Shown here: in pieces, positions 36,827 to 45,122 of the stretch
Layout: each line of letters starts with the position of its first letter
How positions within the stretch are numbered: the first letter of the stretch is position 1
Assembly (NCBI GenBank): GCA_902789395.1
Contig: CADANY010000005.1
Location: forward strand, 62,001-126,000
Length of the DNA stretch: 64,000 bases
From: an uncultured Bacteroidia bacterium
Lineage (GTDB): Bacteria; Bacteroidota; Bacteroidia; Bacteroidales; UBA932
Direction of reading: 5' to 3'
Notes under the pieces: model-generated
The model's input: the letters and a program-made list of their open reading frames with translations, nothing else
What the model was told of the DNA's origin: nothing
The model's database searches: none
Position numbers and translations under genes: made by a program

Positions 36827-37388
36827 AAGGCAGTAAATAAATGCTTTAAGTCAAATACAAATGTGTTAAAAAAGTTGATAGTGAGAGAACATTAAAGGCT
36901 TGCATTCAATCCCTTTCCTCGGTCAAGGGCCTTCTTAAAACAAAACAGACATCCATTTAGAGGATAGATACCTGTTATACATCTCAACACTTTTGAGAAC
37001 ACATTTCTGATACAAAGGTAATCTTTTTTCTTAGCCCACAACACTCACCTGAGCTTTTTCATCTGGATAGTTCATCATCTCACAACCTCCAGCATCTTCT
37101 CCTTCGTCCAGATTGAGGCCCCACCTGAAAGCCCAGCAAGAGTTTCCCTGAATGAGGCCACCCTCTTCTGTATGCGGGTGCTCCGTGGATTCCTGTACCG
37201 TCTAACCTTCGTCTCTACTCTTGCCTGGTCAACCTGAGGTGGAGTCTGGAGGGTCTTGTATCAGTCTTGAAATCTATCAAAATAATCTTGCCGGAAGTGC
37301 CAAATCCCCCGAAACTGTATCTCATTGACCAAAAAGAATAATTGAATTCTAATTCCGTGTACTAATTGCAAATGAGTGTATAATGGTT
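36827..37388. other. Low-coding intergenic stretch with possible gene debris
   Basis: I see no credible gene in about 560 bp. On the minus strand, short open stretches around 37060-37320 (MRYSFGGFGTSG..., and in another frame RVASFRETLAGLSGGAS) are broken by stops in all frames, which suggests debris of an unidentified gene. Base composition becomes AT-richer towards 37400. Confidence 0.4.
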
Positions 37389-37396
37389 TATCTTTG
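37366..37396 (+). promoter_or_regulatory. Promoter of the thioredoxin-fold gene
   Basis: TTG (37366-37368), 20 bp, TATCTTTG (37389-37396), then 27 bp to ATG 37424. Confidence 0.6.
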
Positions 37397-37423
37397 CATT
37401 AATTGGATTATAATCTATTAGTT

Positions 37424-38338
37424 ATGAAGAGCCATCTACTTCTTTCTCTTTGTGTTCTCTTAATGTCGACTGCCCTTGGTGCCCAAAACATCACGAGTAA
37501 TGCAGCATATAAATCCTGCATGGATTCCTTGATTAGAGTCCGCTCTGCCCTTGTCGAGGAATGGAACGCAACGATACCTCCACATTTCAGGGAAGCGATG
37601 CGCCTTGAAAAGGAAGCGGAGTCTCATCCCGAACATAAAGATTCCCTGCTTGCCATAGCAGCCAAGGAACGGCAGACCGTGCAAGCTCTCATGCCTGCGC
37701 TCCAGCAGCAGATGGACGACAATCAGGCAGAGCGGCAGGCATTGATGGACAAGTACGCACTCGTCTTCGAAGATGCGTTCCCTTATTTCCGGATGCGCAA
37801 ACAATTCTCGAAAGACAGCCTATCTATCCTTTTGAAGAAATCTTCTCCGGAAATCCAACGGTCTGCCCGCGGCAAGGCCCTGCGCAAATACATTAAGAAA
37901 CGCCAGAGAGGAGAGGGAGAGCCTTTCCGCAAGTTCCGCTGTTACAATGTTAATGGAGAACGCTTCGACTGGGGCCTGGCCAAAGGGAAAAAAGTCTTTC
38001 TCATCCACGACGGTCTGTGGTGCATGACACATGGAATGAACAACTCCGCTTTGAGGAAGTATCTTTATTCTCTTTCAGAAACAGCGCCTAACTGCCTTCC
38101 GCTGATAGTCGTGGATTGCGAAGAAAAGGAAGAACTACTGGCTGCTATTGAGGAGTATGGCTTGCAGGAGTTCTGCGTTGTCAGCGAGTTCAATAAAGAC
38201 ATGGGCATACTTAACTGGCTATACAATGACACCACGACTCCGACTTGTCATCACATTGACGAAAAAGGTATCCTCGTGAAAACAACTGAAGGTGTCAAGC
38301 AGGACTATATTGAAAAAGAGTTTCTGAACATCAGATAG
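37424..38338 (+). CDS. Exported thioredoxin-fold-like protein lacking a CxxC pair
   Basis: The 304-residue protein has a signal peptide ending TALGAQ and a Lys/Glu/Gln-rich helical N-terminal half. The C-terminal third looks like an AhpC/thioredoxin fold (KKVFLIHDGLWCMTHGM, NCLPLIVVDCEEKEELLAA, TTPTCHHIDEKGILV), but the usual CxxC is reduced to a single Cys in WCMTH. It is visibly lower in GC than its neighbours and lies in a patch next to tRNA-His. ATG 37424 follows a good promoter. The role could be structural or non-redox. Confidence 0.6.
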   Translation: MKSHLLLSLCVLLMSTALGAQNITSNAAYKSCMDSLIRVRSALVEEWNATIPPHFREAMRLEKEAESHPEHKDSLLAIAAKERQTVQALMPALQQQMDDNQAERQALMDKYALVFEDAFPYFRMRKQFSKDSLSILLKKSSPEIQRSARGKALRKYIKKRQRGEGEPFRKFRCYNVNGERFDWGLAKGKKVFLIHDGLWCMTHGMNNSALRKYLYSLSETAPNCLPLIVVDCEEKEELLAAIEEYGLQEFCVVSEFNKDMGILNWLYNDTTTPTCHHIDEKGILVKTTEGVKQDYIEKEFLNIR

Positions 38339-38341
38339 CCC

Positions 38342-38644
38342 TCAGAACGGCAAATCGCCCATATCTTCATCCTCGGTTGAGGTCAGGGTGAAGTTCAGCT
38401 TCGGACGAGACTCCTTGACAAGTTGCTCAAACTCCTCACGGCTATTGAAGCGCTGAACCTTGCGCCCCCCAACGGAGACGAAGCCTTCGATGGCGACGGG
38501 ATCTTCAAACAGGCTCTTGATGGAAACATCAAGGGCCTTTGCTATTTTCTCGATGGTGTCAATGCGGGGCAGGCCGTAGAGGGAACGGGACAGGCTCTCG
38601 GGCTCCTTCAACGGAATGCTAAACCTTATCTTCAAGGAAACCAA
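38342..38644 (-). pseudogene. Truncated XRE-type HTH regulator remnant
   Basis: The readable part RSLYGLPRIDTIEKIAKALDVSIKSLFE is the second half of a Cro/C1 helix-turn-helix, followed by the usual GFVSVGGRKVQRFNSREEFEQL tail. The preceding segment LKIRFSIPLKEPESLS is far too short: the first HTH helices appear deleted. No ATG start exists; only TTG codons (38644 or 38635). It lies directly after the tRNA-His terminator. Probably a decayed regulator, but expression from TTG cannot be excluded. Confidence 0.6.
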
Positions 38645-38660
38645 GCACTTACAAGGGAAT

Positions 38661-38691
38661 AAAAAAGAGAGCGACTCAAAAAATCGCTCTC
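38661..38691 (-). terminator. Intrinsic terminator after tRNA-His
   Basis: Stem GAGAGCGA/TCGCTCTC (38667-38674 with 38684-38691), with six A residues at 38661-38666 that form a T-run in the minus-strand transcript. Confidence 0.8.
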
Positions 38692-38700
38692 AAAACCACT

Positions 38701-38777
38701 TGGGGTGGATGATGGGGCTCGAACCCACGACACTCGGAACCACAATCCGATGCTCTACCAGCTGAACTACATCCACC
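38701..38777 (-). tRNA. tRNA-His (GTG anticodon)
   Basis: The minus strand folds as a standard cloverleaf: acceptor GTGGATG/CATCCAC, D-arm with AGCTGGTAGA, anticodon loop TTGTGGT (GTG reads His codons), T-loop GGTTCGAGC, and an encoded CCA end. The extra 5' G at position -1 (38777) opposite discriminator C73 is the specific tRNA-His identity feature. Confidence 0.95.
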
Positions 38778-38828
38778 ATGTAAGGATTGCAAAGGTACGA
38801 AAAAAATCCTTTGTTGCAATACCTAGAG

Positions 38829-39575
38829 TCAATTATTTTGTGTCTGATTGAATTCGCCGTAGGAATAATACATCTTCGTCGTTCTTTCGACATCATCCAG
38901 ATCATACGTGTGCCACAGGCGGCCAAGCCTGAGTAGCATGCCGTTTTCCGGTGTTCCGCCATGATAGGGATCAAGATGCTCAATCGGGATACTCACGTAG
39001 GCATTGACCTGATGAAGATCCGTAAGTTCCAGATCGGGATTGGCAAAGGATTCCCCTCCTCCCTGATGATAGAGACGGAGATTGACATCAACCTGCTTGG
39101 CCTGATCTTCATCATAGACGGGGACATCCTCGACAAGCAGGAATGAATGGGGAGTCTTTGATTCGTTCTTTATGAAAAAGCTGAGCGCAAGGTTCAGGTA
39201 CCCTCCGGAGAACCAGGATGAGCTGACATAGACCGGATCATCATACTGCACTGCCGCAGCTTCGGGAGATGAACGCAGGACCGTCTGAATCTCTTTGACA
39301 GGATAAACTTCCTTCAGGGTAATCTCGTAATCAAGATCGGATAGTTTTTTTGTCACATCGCAGACAAAAAGGATCCGCTTCATGGTATCAAGGTTTTCCT
39401 CGCACATTTTGTCCGTTACAGTAAGGACAGCACCCTCGTCAGAAAGGATGGAACCGGCGTCCTTCACCATTCCGAATTCAGTCAGGTTGTAATACAGGAC
39501 CCCGTCATCCTCGATGCAGGAGGAGAGCCCCAGGAGGGAGAGGACAGCCGCGAATACGAATAACTTGTTTTTCAT
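38829..39575 (-). CDS. NigD-like lipoprotein
   Basis: The 248-residue lipoprotein (lipobox LGLSSC) has the NigD pattern: a small N-terminal OB-like part and a C-terminal beta-sandwich containing SSSWFSGGYLNLALSFF, VNLRLYHQGGGES and VNAYVSIPIEHL. NigD proteins are surface or periplasmic lipoproteins of Bacteroidota with unknown biochemical role. The start overlaps the fur-like stop by 4 bp, so the two are translationally coupled. Confidence 0.82.
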   Translation of the reverse strand: MKNKLFVFAAVLSLLGLSSCIEDDGVLYYNLTEFGMVKDAGSILSDEGAVLTVTDKMCEENLDTMKRILFVCDVTKKLSDLDYEITLKEVYPVKEIQTVLRSSPEAAAVQYDDPVYVSSSWFSGGYLNLALSFFIKNESKTPHSFLLVEDVPVYDEDQAKQVDVNLRLYHQGGGESFANPDLELTDLHQVNAYVSIPIEHLDPYHGGTPENGMLLRLGRLWHTYDLDDVERTTKMYYSYGEFNQTQNN

Positions 39576-40027
39576 GATATTCTATGTTTTTTTGTCGGTC
39601 TTGCGACCAATTGTATATCAATATCTTCAACCGTAAAGCCTTTGAATTTCCGACGTTTCAGGCGGGAATAGATCAGGTCCATCAGTTCATCATCGAAAAC
39701 GTCACGGAAACAATTGTTCTCGCGGTCGTAGAGATGGACATGGCGGAAACTGTTGACGTCAAAATACATCTTGCTGTTACTGCTCATGCGCCGGGAATAG
39801 ATGTGGATATCTGCCAGTTGGGACAGAATATTGTAAACGGAGGCTACGGTTATCTTGGTCCCGGATTTCTGAATCTCTTCCGTAACCATATCGGCCGAAG
39901 CATGGCCTAGCCGCATCATGGTTTCATGGACAGCAATGCGCTGCCGCGTCGCTTTCAGGCCATGGCGCCGAAGCTGGTGGAGGAAGTCTTCCCGGGTCGG
40001 GGTTTTCTGTTGGGTCTGGTTCGTCAT
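39572..40027 (-). CDS. Fur/PerR-family transcription regulator
   Basis: The 151-residue protein has the Fur winged helix (GLKATRQRIAVHETMMRLGHASADMV, TVASVYNILSQLADIHIY) and the metal-site HVH in FRHVHLYDREN. The structural zinc CxxC pair of classical Fur proteins is missing; only one Cys (NCFRD) remains. It lies just downstream of the SusCD operon terminator and is coupled to the NigD gene, so it may control this lipoprotein or the operon in response to metal or peroxide. Confidence 0.85.
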   Translation of the reverse strand: MTNQTQQKTPTREDFLHQLRRHGLKATRQRIAVHETMMRLGHASADMVTEEIQKSGTKITVASVYNILSQLADIHIYSRRMSSNSKMYFDVNSFRHVHLYDRENNCFRDVFDDELMDLIYSRLKRRKFKGFTVEDIDIQLVARPTKKHRIS

Positions 40028-40094
40028 TTTTAATCGAAATCGTACAAAGTTAGCAGTATTTTTGAATTATTCCAAATTCGAAACAGATATAATA

Positions 40095-40123
40095 AAGGGG
40101 CGGCCAAGCAGGCCGCCCCTTTC
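40095..40123 (-). terminator. Terminator of the SusCD/EEP operon
   Basis: GGGGCGGCC (40098-40106) pairs with GGCCGCCCC (40112-40120) around a five-base loop, with AAA/TTT extending the stem. It lies 20 bp after the last stop of the operon. Confidence 0.8.
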
Positions 40124-40142
40124 AGCGAAGTCATCACAGTAG

Positions 40143-42596
40143 TTACTTGTTGTATCGGATTGCAATATATTCGATGCTGCTGGCATGCGCCGCTTCTCCG
40201 GCAGGTTGATCGCGCAGATGCGCATTTGCATAGTCAGCACCGTCACTGCAAAGGTCGCTCGTCGGGACGAGGCGGATGTAGACATTCGCCTGACCGAGGA
40301 TATCCTGCGGGAGTTCCCAGTCGAGGGTCTTGTAACCGACGAGGGAGGAGTACAGGGTATTGGCCCAGACGGAGACATCCGGAATCGTGTATTCCCCGAT
40401 CAGGTGCCACTGATTGTCATCTTTGGCGGCCATGCTGTCGACGAAGGACCATTCTGCCTTCCAGAAACGCGGGGAATACCAGTTCTGCTGGGTATTCATC
40501 ACTGAAATCTGGAGAGAAATGTGGTCCGTGACGATACCCTCCGTCGAGAAATTCAGCATCCATCCGTACGGACGGTTCGTATCGTAATCCCACCAGTAAT
40601 GGGAGGCCCATCCGGTAAAGCAGCCGCCGTAGGCATTGCCCTTCCCGTACATGGAGGTTGACTGGTTGTTGATTCCGCCCGCACCCTTGGCCGAATTATT
40701 GACGGCATCCTTGTTGGTTGCATTCGGTCCGCACCACTCAATCGTTCCGTCAGGATTGTGGCTCAGCAGGGATGCCATCGTAGCATTCGAGGTGTTCCAA
40801 TGTTCCTTGGCGGGATCAAGCACGATACCGAGGCCGTTGATGTTGCCCCAGTTGTCGCCGAACAGACGGGTCGTACTGTTGCCAATAGGTCCGAGGTACT
40901 CATAAGTACCGGCTCCCCACATGTGCTGGTTGTAAGTCGCCTGCGTGTATTCTTTCGATTCGGAACCGGTATATTTCTGCTGGTATGTATGGGTAAACCA
41001 GCCGTTGGTCCCGTAAGTCGGCAGACAGACCTCGTTTTCCATATCCGGGTTCCAGAAACGGTATTCGGTCAGAAGGGCGCTGAAGCTGTCCTCTACACTG
41101 TCGTTCATCTGGCCCCAGATATCTTCTTTCGTCTGGTGACGGATCTGATAACGGCCGATGTTTCCAAGGGTCACATCATCCTCGATCTCGAGCGGATCCG
41201 CTCCGTTGCGCCACTCGAAACGGGAGAAACGCTCATGGACAATCACACCGCTGATTTTGCCCGATCCATACGGGAGACGGGTTCCGTCATTTCGGTAGAG
41301 GCAGACGGTGTTGGTATACATGTAGAGATGGTCGGCGTTGCGGTCACGGACCATCAGCGGATACTTCGACAGACGATGGGCACCCGTTCCGATGGCATAG
41401 CCTTCATTGACCGGCGTAATCGCGCCCTTGCGGACCGGGAACTCGACATCCTTAAGGGTAACGTAGGTATACATGTCCGCGTCGGTCAGTTCGTTGATTG
41501 CCTTCTCCTTGACCGGGATATCGGACTTCGAACCGGCCACCTTGGAAACAACCATGCTGCTGGTAATACCCTTGACATTGACGCGGTCCGGATCGGAATA
41601 CAGATTTGCTGTCGTCCCGTACATAAGGATCTGGACCCTGTCAAACTGGTTGAAGACATTGTCGGCAGATGTCGCCGTCAGGAGCATGATGCCCAAAGAG
41701 GCGTCGTTGTTCTGCAGATAGACAGTCCGCTCGGAACCGGTATAGTCGATCGCAGAGGTCGTCATCTGCTCATTCTCGCCGGCATTGCCCAGTTCGGTGT
41801 TGCTGACAACCGTTCCTTCGAGGATGATATACTCATCGATCGGTTTTCCGGTTGCATACTTGTCCATGAACTCGCGGAAGTCGACGGAACGCCCGAGGCC
41901 TTCTTTTGAGTTGCGCTGGACAAGGTTCAGGGTAATACCGACCCGATCGCCCCAACCATCCGTATAGGAGAAGTCAATCGCCGCGGTACGCGGATTGGAG
42001 CTGTCGGGGTTCGGGGTCGTTGTAATCGTAAGATTATGGTTGTCGGCAGAGTCGCCTCCGTCTGCGATCTTGATCGAACTGATCCACGTCGTATCCGCCC
42101 CCTCCGGGAAGGTCGTATTGACGGTCATGTAGGAGAACGGGATATTGGTCTGGATTGTTTCGACCAGGTCCCCACCCTTTCCGGGAGCGATGAGTGAGGT
42201 ATTCTCCTTGGTCAGGAGAGCCGTGATAGCTCCCTGCTGCTTGAGGGACAGGGTATCCCTGCGGCTGTCCACGTCACTGCAGAGGACGAAGCGGGTCATA
42301 CGCTTGAACTCCTCGTTCATCGTATAAGAGATATTCAGCGTTCCGTCGCCTTCGCCGGCCATGCGGTCGAAGGCGATCCAGTTCGCATCGTCCAACTGCT
42401 CGATATGATAAGCGCCATTGGAAAGGACACTGACTTCAAGGTTGCCCGCTTCTTCGCTGACAGTAAAGACTTTCTGGGTCGCGCCGAGTTCGACGAGGTC
42501 GATCTTTGCGGCATCGTCGATGTTACACGCAGCCAGAAGGCCCGCCGCTGCAAGCAGGACGGAAGCATGTCCGATAAGTGATATTTTCTTTTTCAT
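40143..42596 (-). CDS. DUF5689/BACON-type surface lipoprotein
   Basis: The 817-residue lipoprotein (lipobox LLAACN) begins with BACON-like beta-sandwich repeats (FTVSEEAGNLEVSVLSNGAYHI, residues ~45-240), then a DUF5689 OB-like region (~260-480; LEGTVVSNTELGN, VYLQNNDASLG, VTLKDVEFPV) and a C-terminal sandwich with many Trp/Tyr residues. Proteins of this build sit on the cell surface next to SusCD pairs and are thought to bind the target polymer. Last gene of the operon, 12 bp after the related gene upstream. Confidence 0.75.
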   Translation of the reverse strand: MKKKISLIGHASVLLAAAGLLAACNIDDAAKIDLVELGATQKVFTVSEEAGNLEVSVLSNGAYHIEQLDDANWIAFDRMAGEGDGTLNISYTMNEEFKRMTRFVLCSDVDSRRDTLSLKQQGAITALLTKENTSLIAPGKGGDLVETIQTNIPFSYMTVNTTFPEGADTTWISSIKIADGGDSADNHNLTITTTPNPDSSNPRTAAIDFSYTDGWGDRVGITLNLVQRNSKEGLGRSVDFREFMDKYATGKPIDEYIILEGTVVSNTELGNAGENEQMTTSAIDYTGSERTVYLQNNDASLGIMLLTATSADNVFNQFDRVQILMYGTTANLYSDPDRVNVKGITSSMVVSKVAGSKSDIPVKEKAINELTDADMYTYVTLKDVEFPVRKGAITPVNEGYAIGTGAHRLSKYPLMVRDRNADHLYMYTNTVCLYRNDGTRLPYGSGKISGVIVHERFSRFEWRNGADPLEIEDDVTLGNIGRYQIRHQTKEDIWGQMNDSVEDSFSALLTEYRFWNPDMENEVCLPTYGTNGWFTHTYQQKYTGSESKEYTQATYNQHMWGAGTYEYLGPIGNSTTRLFGDNWGNINGLGIVLDPAKEHWNTSNATMASLLSHNPDGTIEWCGPNATNKDAVNNSAKGAGGINNQSTSMYGKGNAYGGCFTGWASHYWWDYDTNRPYGWMLNFSTEGIVTDHISLQISVMNTQQNWYSPRFWKAEWSFVDSMAAKDDNQWHLIGEYTIPDVSVWANTLYSSLVGYKTLDWELPQDILGQANVYIRLVPTSDLCSDGADYANAHLRDQPAGEAAHASSIEYIAIRYNK

Positions 42597-42608
42597 AAGC
42601 GATATCTG

Positions 42609-45107
42609 TTAATTGTAACGGACGGTGATGGTACCGATACGGATCCCGGTCGCCTTGTCGGTGAGGGTTCCATTCTCGATGCCCAGATTGGTCAGGTACG
42701 TTCCAGCCGCCGTTCCCGGCTTGGTATCGGTCACCTTGTCGGCAACCTGGACCCGGAGGATAACCTGATCCTTGTCGAAGCACTCCTGCGGGAGTTTTCT
42801 CAGATGGTCCTTGAAACCCGGGCAGCTATCCTGGGAGGTCGTGGACCACCAGACGATCGACCGGTTCTTGATCATATCAGCCCCCGGAACGGCCTGGAAG
42901 GTCGCGCCGCCGTCAATGGAATAGAGCAGGTTCCAGTGAGCCGGAGAATCCAGGGTCGTGTTGTTCATCTGTCCATGGTTCCAGACCAGACCGAAGATCA
43001 TGTTGGAACCGGTGATTCCCTTGGTAGAGAAACTGAGGTCGAAGTACTCGCCCCTGTTCTCGGCAAAGTTCCACCACTTGCGCGTTACAATCAAGGCGCC
43101 GCTCGGGATAAGACCGGCCTGGCCCTTTACGGTATATTCGTGGCTCATCATACTGTTGAAATCGGAATTGGCAGCAATCGTAGCGCCGTAGAGATTGAGC
43201 GTGCCTTCGCCGATCTCAGGGAGGACATCCGCCTGCTTATTGTTCCAGTTCCACTCGACAATCGTCTTGGAGAAGGCCGGATTTTCAAGCTGGATATCGG
43301 CCCTGTCCATCGGGCGGATCTTATAGCGGCCGAGATCGCCGTAACGGACCAGTTCCTCCGCGACCACGATACCCCGGTAGGATCCGGATCCCTGCGCTAC
43401 GACTTCGCTTCCGTTTCCATAGAAAGAGCCGTCACGACGCCAGGGAACGGACGAATTGGTCAGCATATAGATGACATTGCCGCCTTTGTCGCTCATCAGG
43501 AGCGGAGCGACATCCCATCTGGGCGATGTCGTACCGGAAATCGGGTTGATGCCCTTGGCTGCATCTTTGAGGGAGTAGCCGTCCGTACAGTTCGTGTAAG
43601 CGCCGTCCTTGCACATGATCTCGATATCCTGAAGGGTAACCATCGTAAAGATATCGTCATCCGTCAGCTGGCTGATCGATTTCTTCTTGGCCGGGACAAG
43701 GAATTCATCCTCTCCGAGTACCTCGATGATGCTCTCAGCCGTCAGACCGGCAAGGGTAAAGCAGACAGCGGGATCCGTCTCCTTGACAAGGGTCAGGCCC
43801 TCCAGGTTGATCCGGACTTTCTGCCAGCGTTCGGTCGTATTGTCGGCACGGGTTTCGAACTTGAGCTGGAAACCATATTTACCGTCCGTACTTTCGATAT
43901 AGGCAGTCTTGTAGTTTTCCTCGAAATCGTACTTGAACTGGGCGGTCTGCGGACTCTGGCATACATTGGCGCTGCCGGGATCACTGACGATATAGCCCTC
44001 GATATACTGCTTGACAGTCAGTTCGCCCGGAGTGAGCGCACGGACCTCAGCGAAGGAAATCGAGGAAGGATACGACTTCTGGGATACTTTATAGGAAGTC
44101 GTGACCGAACCTCCCTTAAGGGTATAGGTCACGTTGATCGTCGCCTTGCGGGCAAGGCCGCTTTCGTTCTTCGTAACCTTGAAGACCAGTCCTTCGGAAG
44201 TCATCTGTACATCGGAAATCCACGGCTCACCAGCACCCTCATAGGCAACATCATACTGGAAATCGGCGACATAGGGATAGACATTATTGACAGTCGTTGC
44301 AGCAGTATATTCACCGCTGAAACCGGCATACTCGCCTTCGGCTGATTCGAGATTAAGTTCCGGCTGCGAAAGCGTCTGGGTAACAGTCTGGGTCGTGCTG
44401 ACGGCATTGCCGTTGGCATCTTCGACCCGGAGTGTCAGGACGGCGATACGGGGTTCCGCACTGTTGTTGTCGCTAACCGTATAGAAGGCATTGCTGCTCG
44501 TGAGGCTGTCGAACTCAAGCCAGGGAGTGGTCTTGAGCGTATCCGGTACGACTCCTCCGGTCACGACACCGAGGGAGTTGCCCTCCAGGTCGAAATACTC
44601 GACAGACGGAGTAACCTGGTCAAGGCTGTAACGGAGGTTGCTCGAAAGCGGGGTCCGGATAGAAGCTCCGCTTTGGAGAAGGGTTATGGCCGGGACCTTG
44701 AAGGAAAGACCCGCATCATCATGGCCGGATTCACCTGCGATGGTCAGGTTGCCGTCCTGAACAACCATAATCGTATCCTTCAGTTCGGCCTTGGTCAGGA
44801 TGATACCGACGGTACGGGAAATCCCGTAGTTGGCCGAGAAAGTCAGGACAATGTCATGGTTCCCCTCTCCGCTGAGTTTATTCAGGGAAGCCCAGTCGAC
44901 AGTCCGGTCGAATTCAGCGGTCCAGGGGCCGTTGGCATAGACAAGGATGTGGGTAGAACCGGCATCCTTTTTCAAGGAAAGCTTGTGGGAATTGACCGCA
45001 AGCGGGAGGTCCATCTCAAACGGCTTGTCATCGCAGGAAAGGACCGCCAGCGCACCGACAAAGAGGGCGGCGAGGGTCTTGAAAATATGTTTCATGGTAT
45101 TTTTCAT
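42609..45107 (-). CDS. DUF5689/BACON-type surface lipoprotein (paralogue)
   Basis: The 832-residue lipoprotein (lipobox LAVLSC) has the same order of domains as the next gene: BACON-like repeats (LSLKKDAGSTHILVYANGPW, then a second unit), DUF5689 (YIEGYIVSDPGSANVC, VTLQDIEIMC, GSYRGIVVAEELVRY) and a C-terminal sandwich domain. The two are clearly related but not close copies. An internal ATG at 45095 is an alternative start. It follows susD by 15 bp and presumably helps capture substrate for the SusC channel. Confidence 0.75.
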   Translation of the reverse strand: MKNTMKHIFKTLAALFVGALAVLSCDDKPFEMDLPLAVNSHKLSLKKDAGSTHILVYANGPWTAEFDRTVDWASLNKLSGEGNHDIVLTFSANYGISRTVGIILTKAELKDTIMVVQDGNLTIAGESGHDDAGLSFKVPAITLLQSGASIRTPLSSNLRYSLDQVTPSVEYFDLEGNSLGVVTGGVVPDTLKTTPWLEFDSLTSSNAFYTVSDNNSAEPRIAVLTLRVEDANGNAVSTTQTVTQTLSQPELNLESAEGEYAGFSGEYTAATTVNNVYPYVADFQYDVAYEGAGEPWISDVQMTSEGLVFKVTKNESGLARKATINVTYTLKGGSVTTSYKVSQKSYPSSISFAEVRALTPGELTVKQYIEGYIVSDPGSANVCQSPQTAQFKYDFEENYKTAYIESTDGKYGFQLKFETRADNTTERWQKVRINLEGLTLVKETDPAVCFTLAGLTAESIIEVLGEDEFLVPAKKKSISQLTDDDIFTMVTLQDIEIMCKDGAYTNCTDGYSLKDAAKGINPISGTTSPRWDVAPLLMSDKGGNVIYMLTNSSVPWRRDGSFYGNGSEVVAQGSGSYRGIVVAEELVRYGDLGRYKIRPMDRADIQLENPAFSKTIVEWNWNNKQADVLPEIGEGTLNLYGATIAANSDFNSMMSHEYTVKGQAGLIPSGALIVTRKWWNFAENRGEYFDLSFSTKGITGSNMIFGLVWNHGQMNNTTLDSPAHWNLLYSIDGGATFQAVPGADMIKNRSIVWWSTTSQDSCPGFKDHLRKLPQECFDKDQVILRVQVADKVTDTKPGTAAGTYLTNLGIENGTLTDKATGIRIGTITVRYN

Positions 45108-45122
45108 TTTCCTGTCAGTTTA

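Noticed and set aside
37060..37320. Possible small gene on the minus strand (MRYSFGGFGTSG...)
   Set aside because: All frames are interrupted within 40-80 codons and no family could be recognised; recorded only as possible debris.
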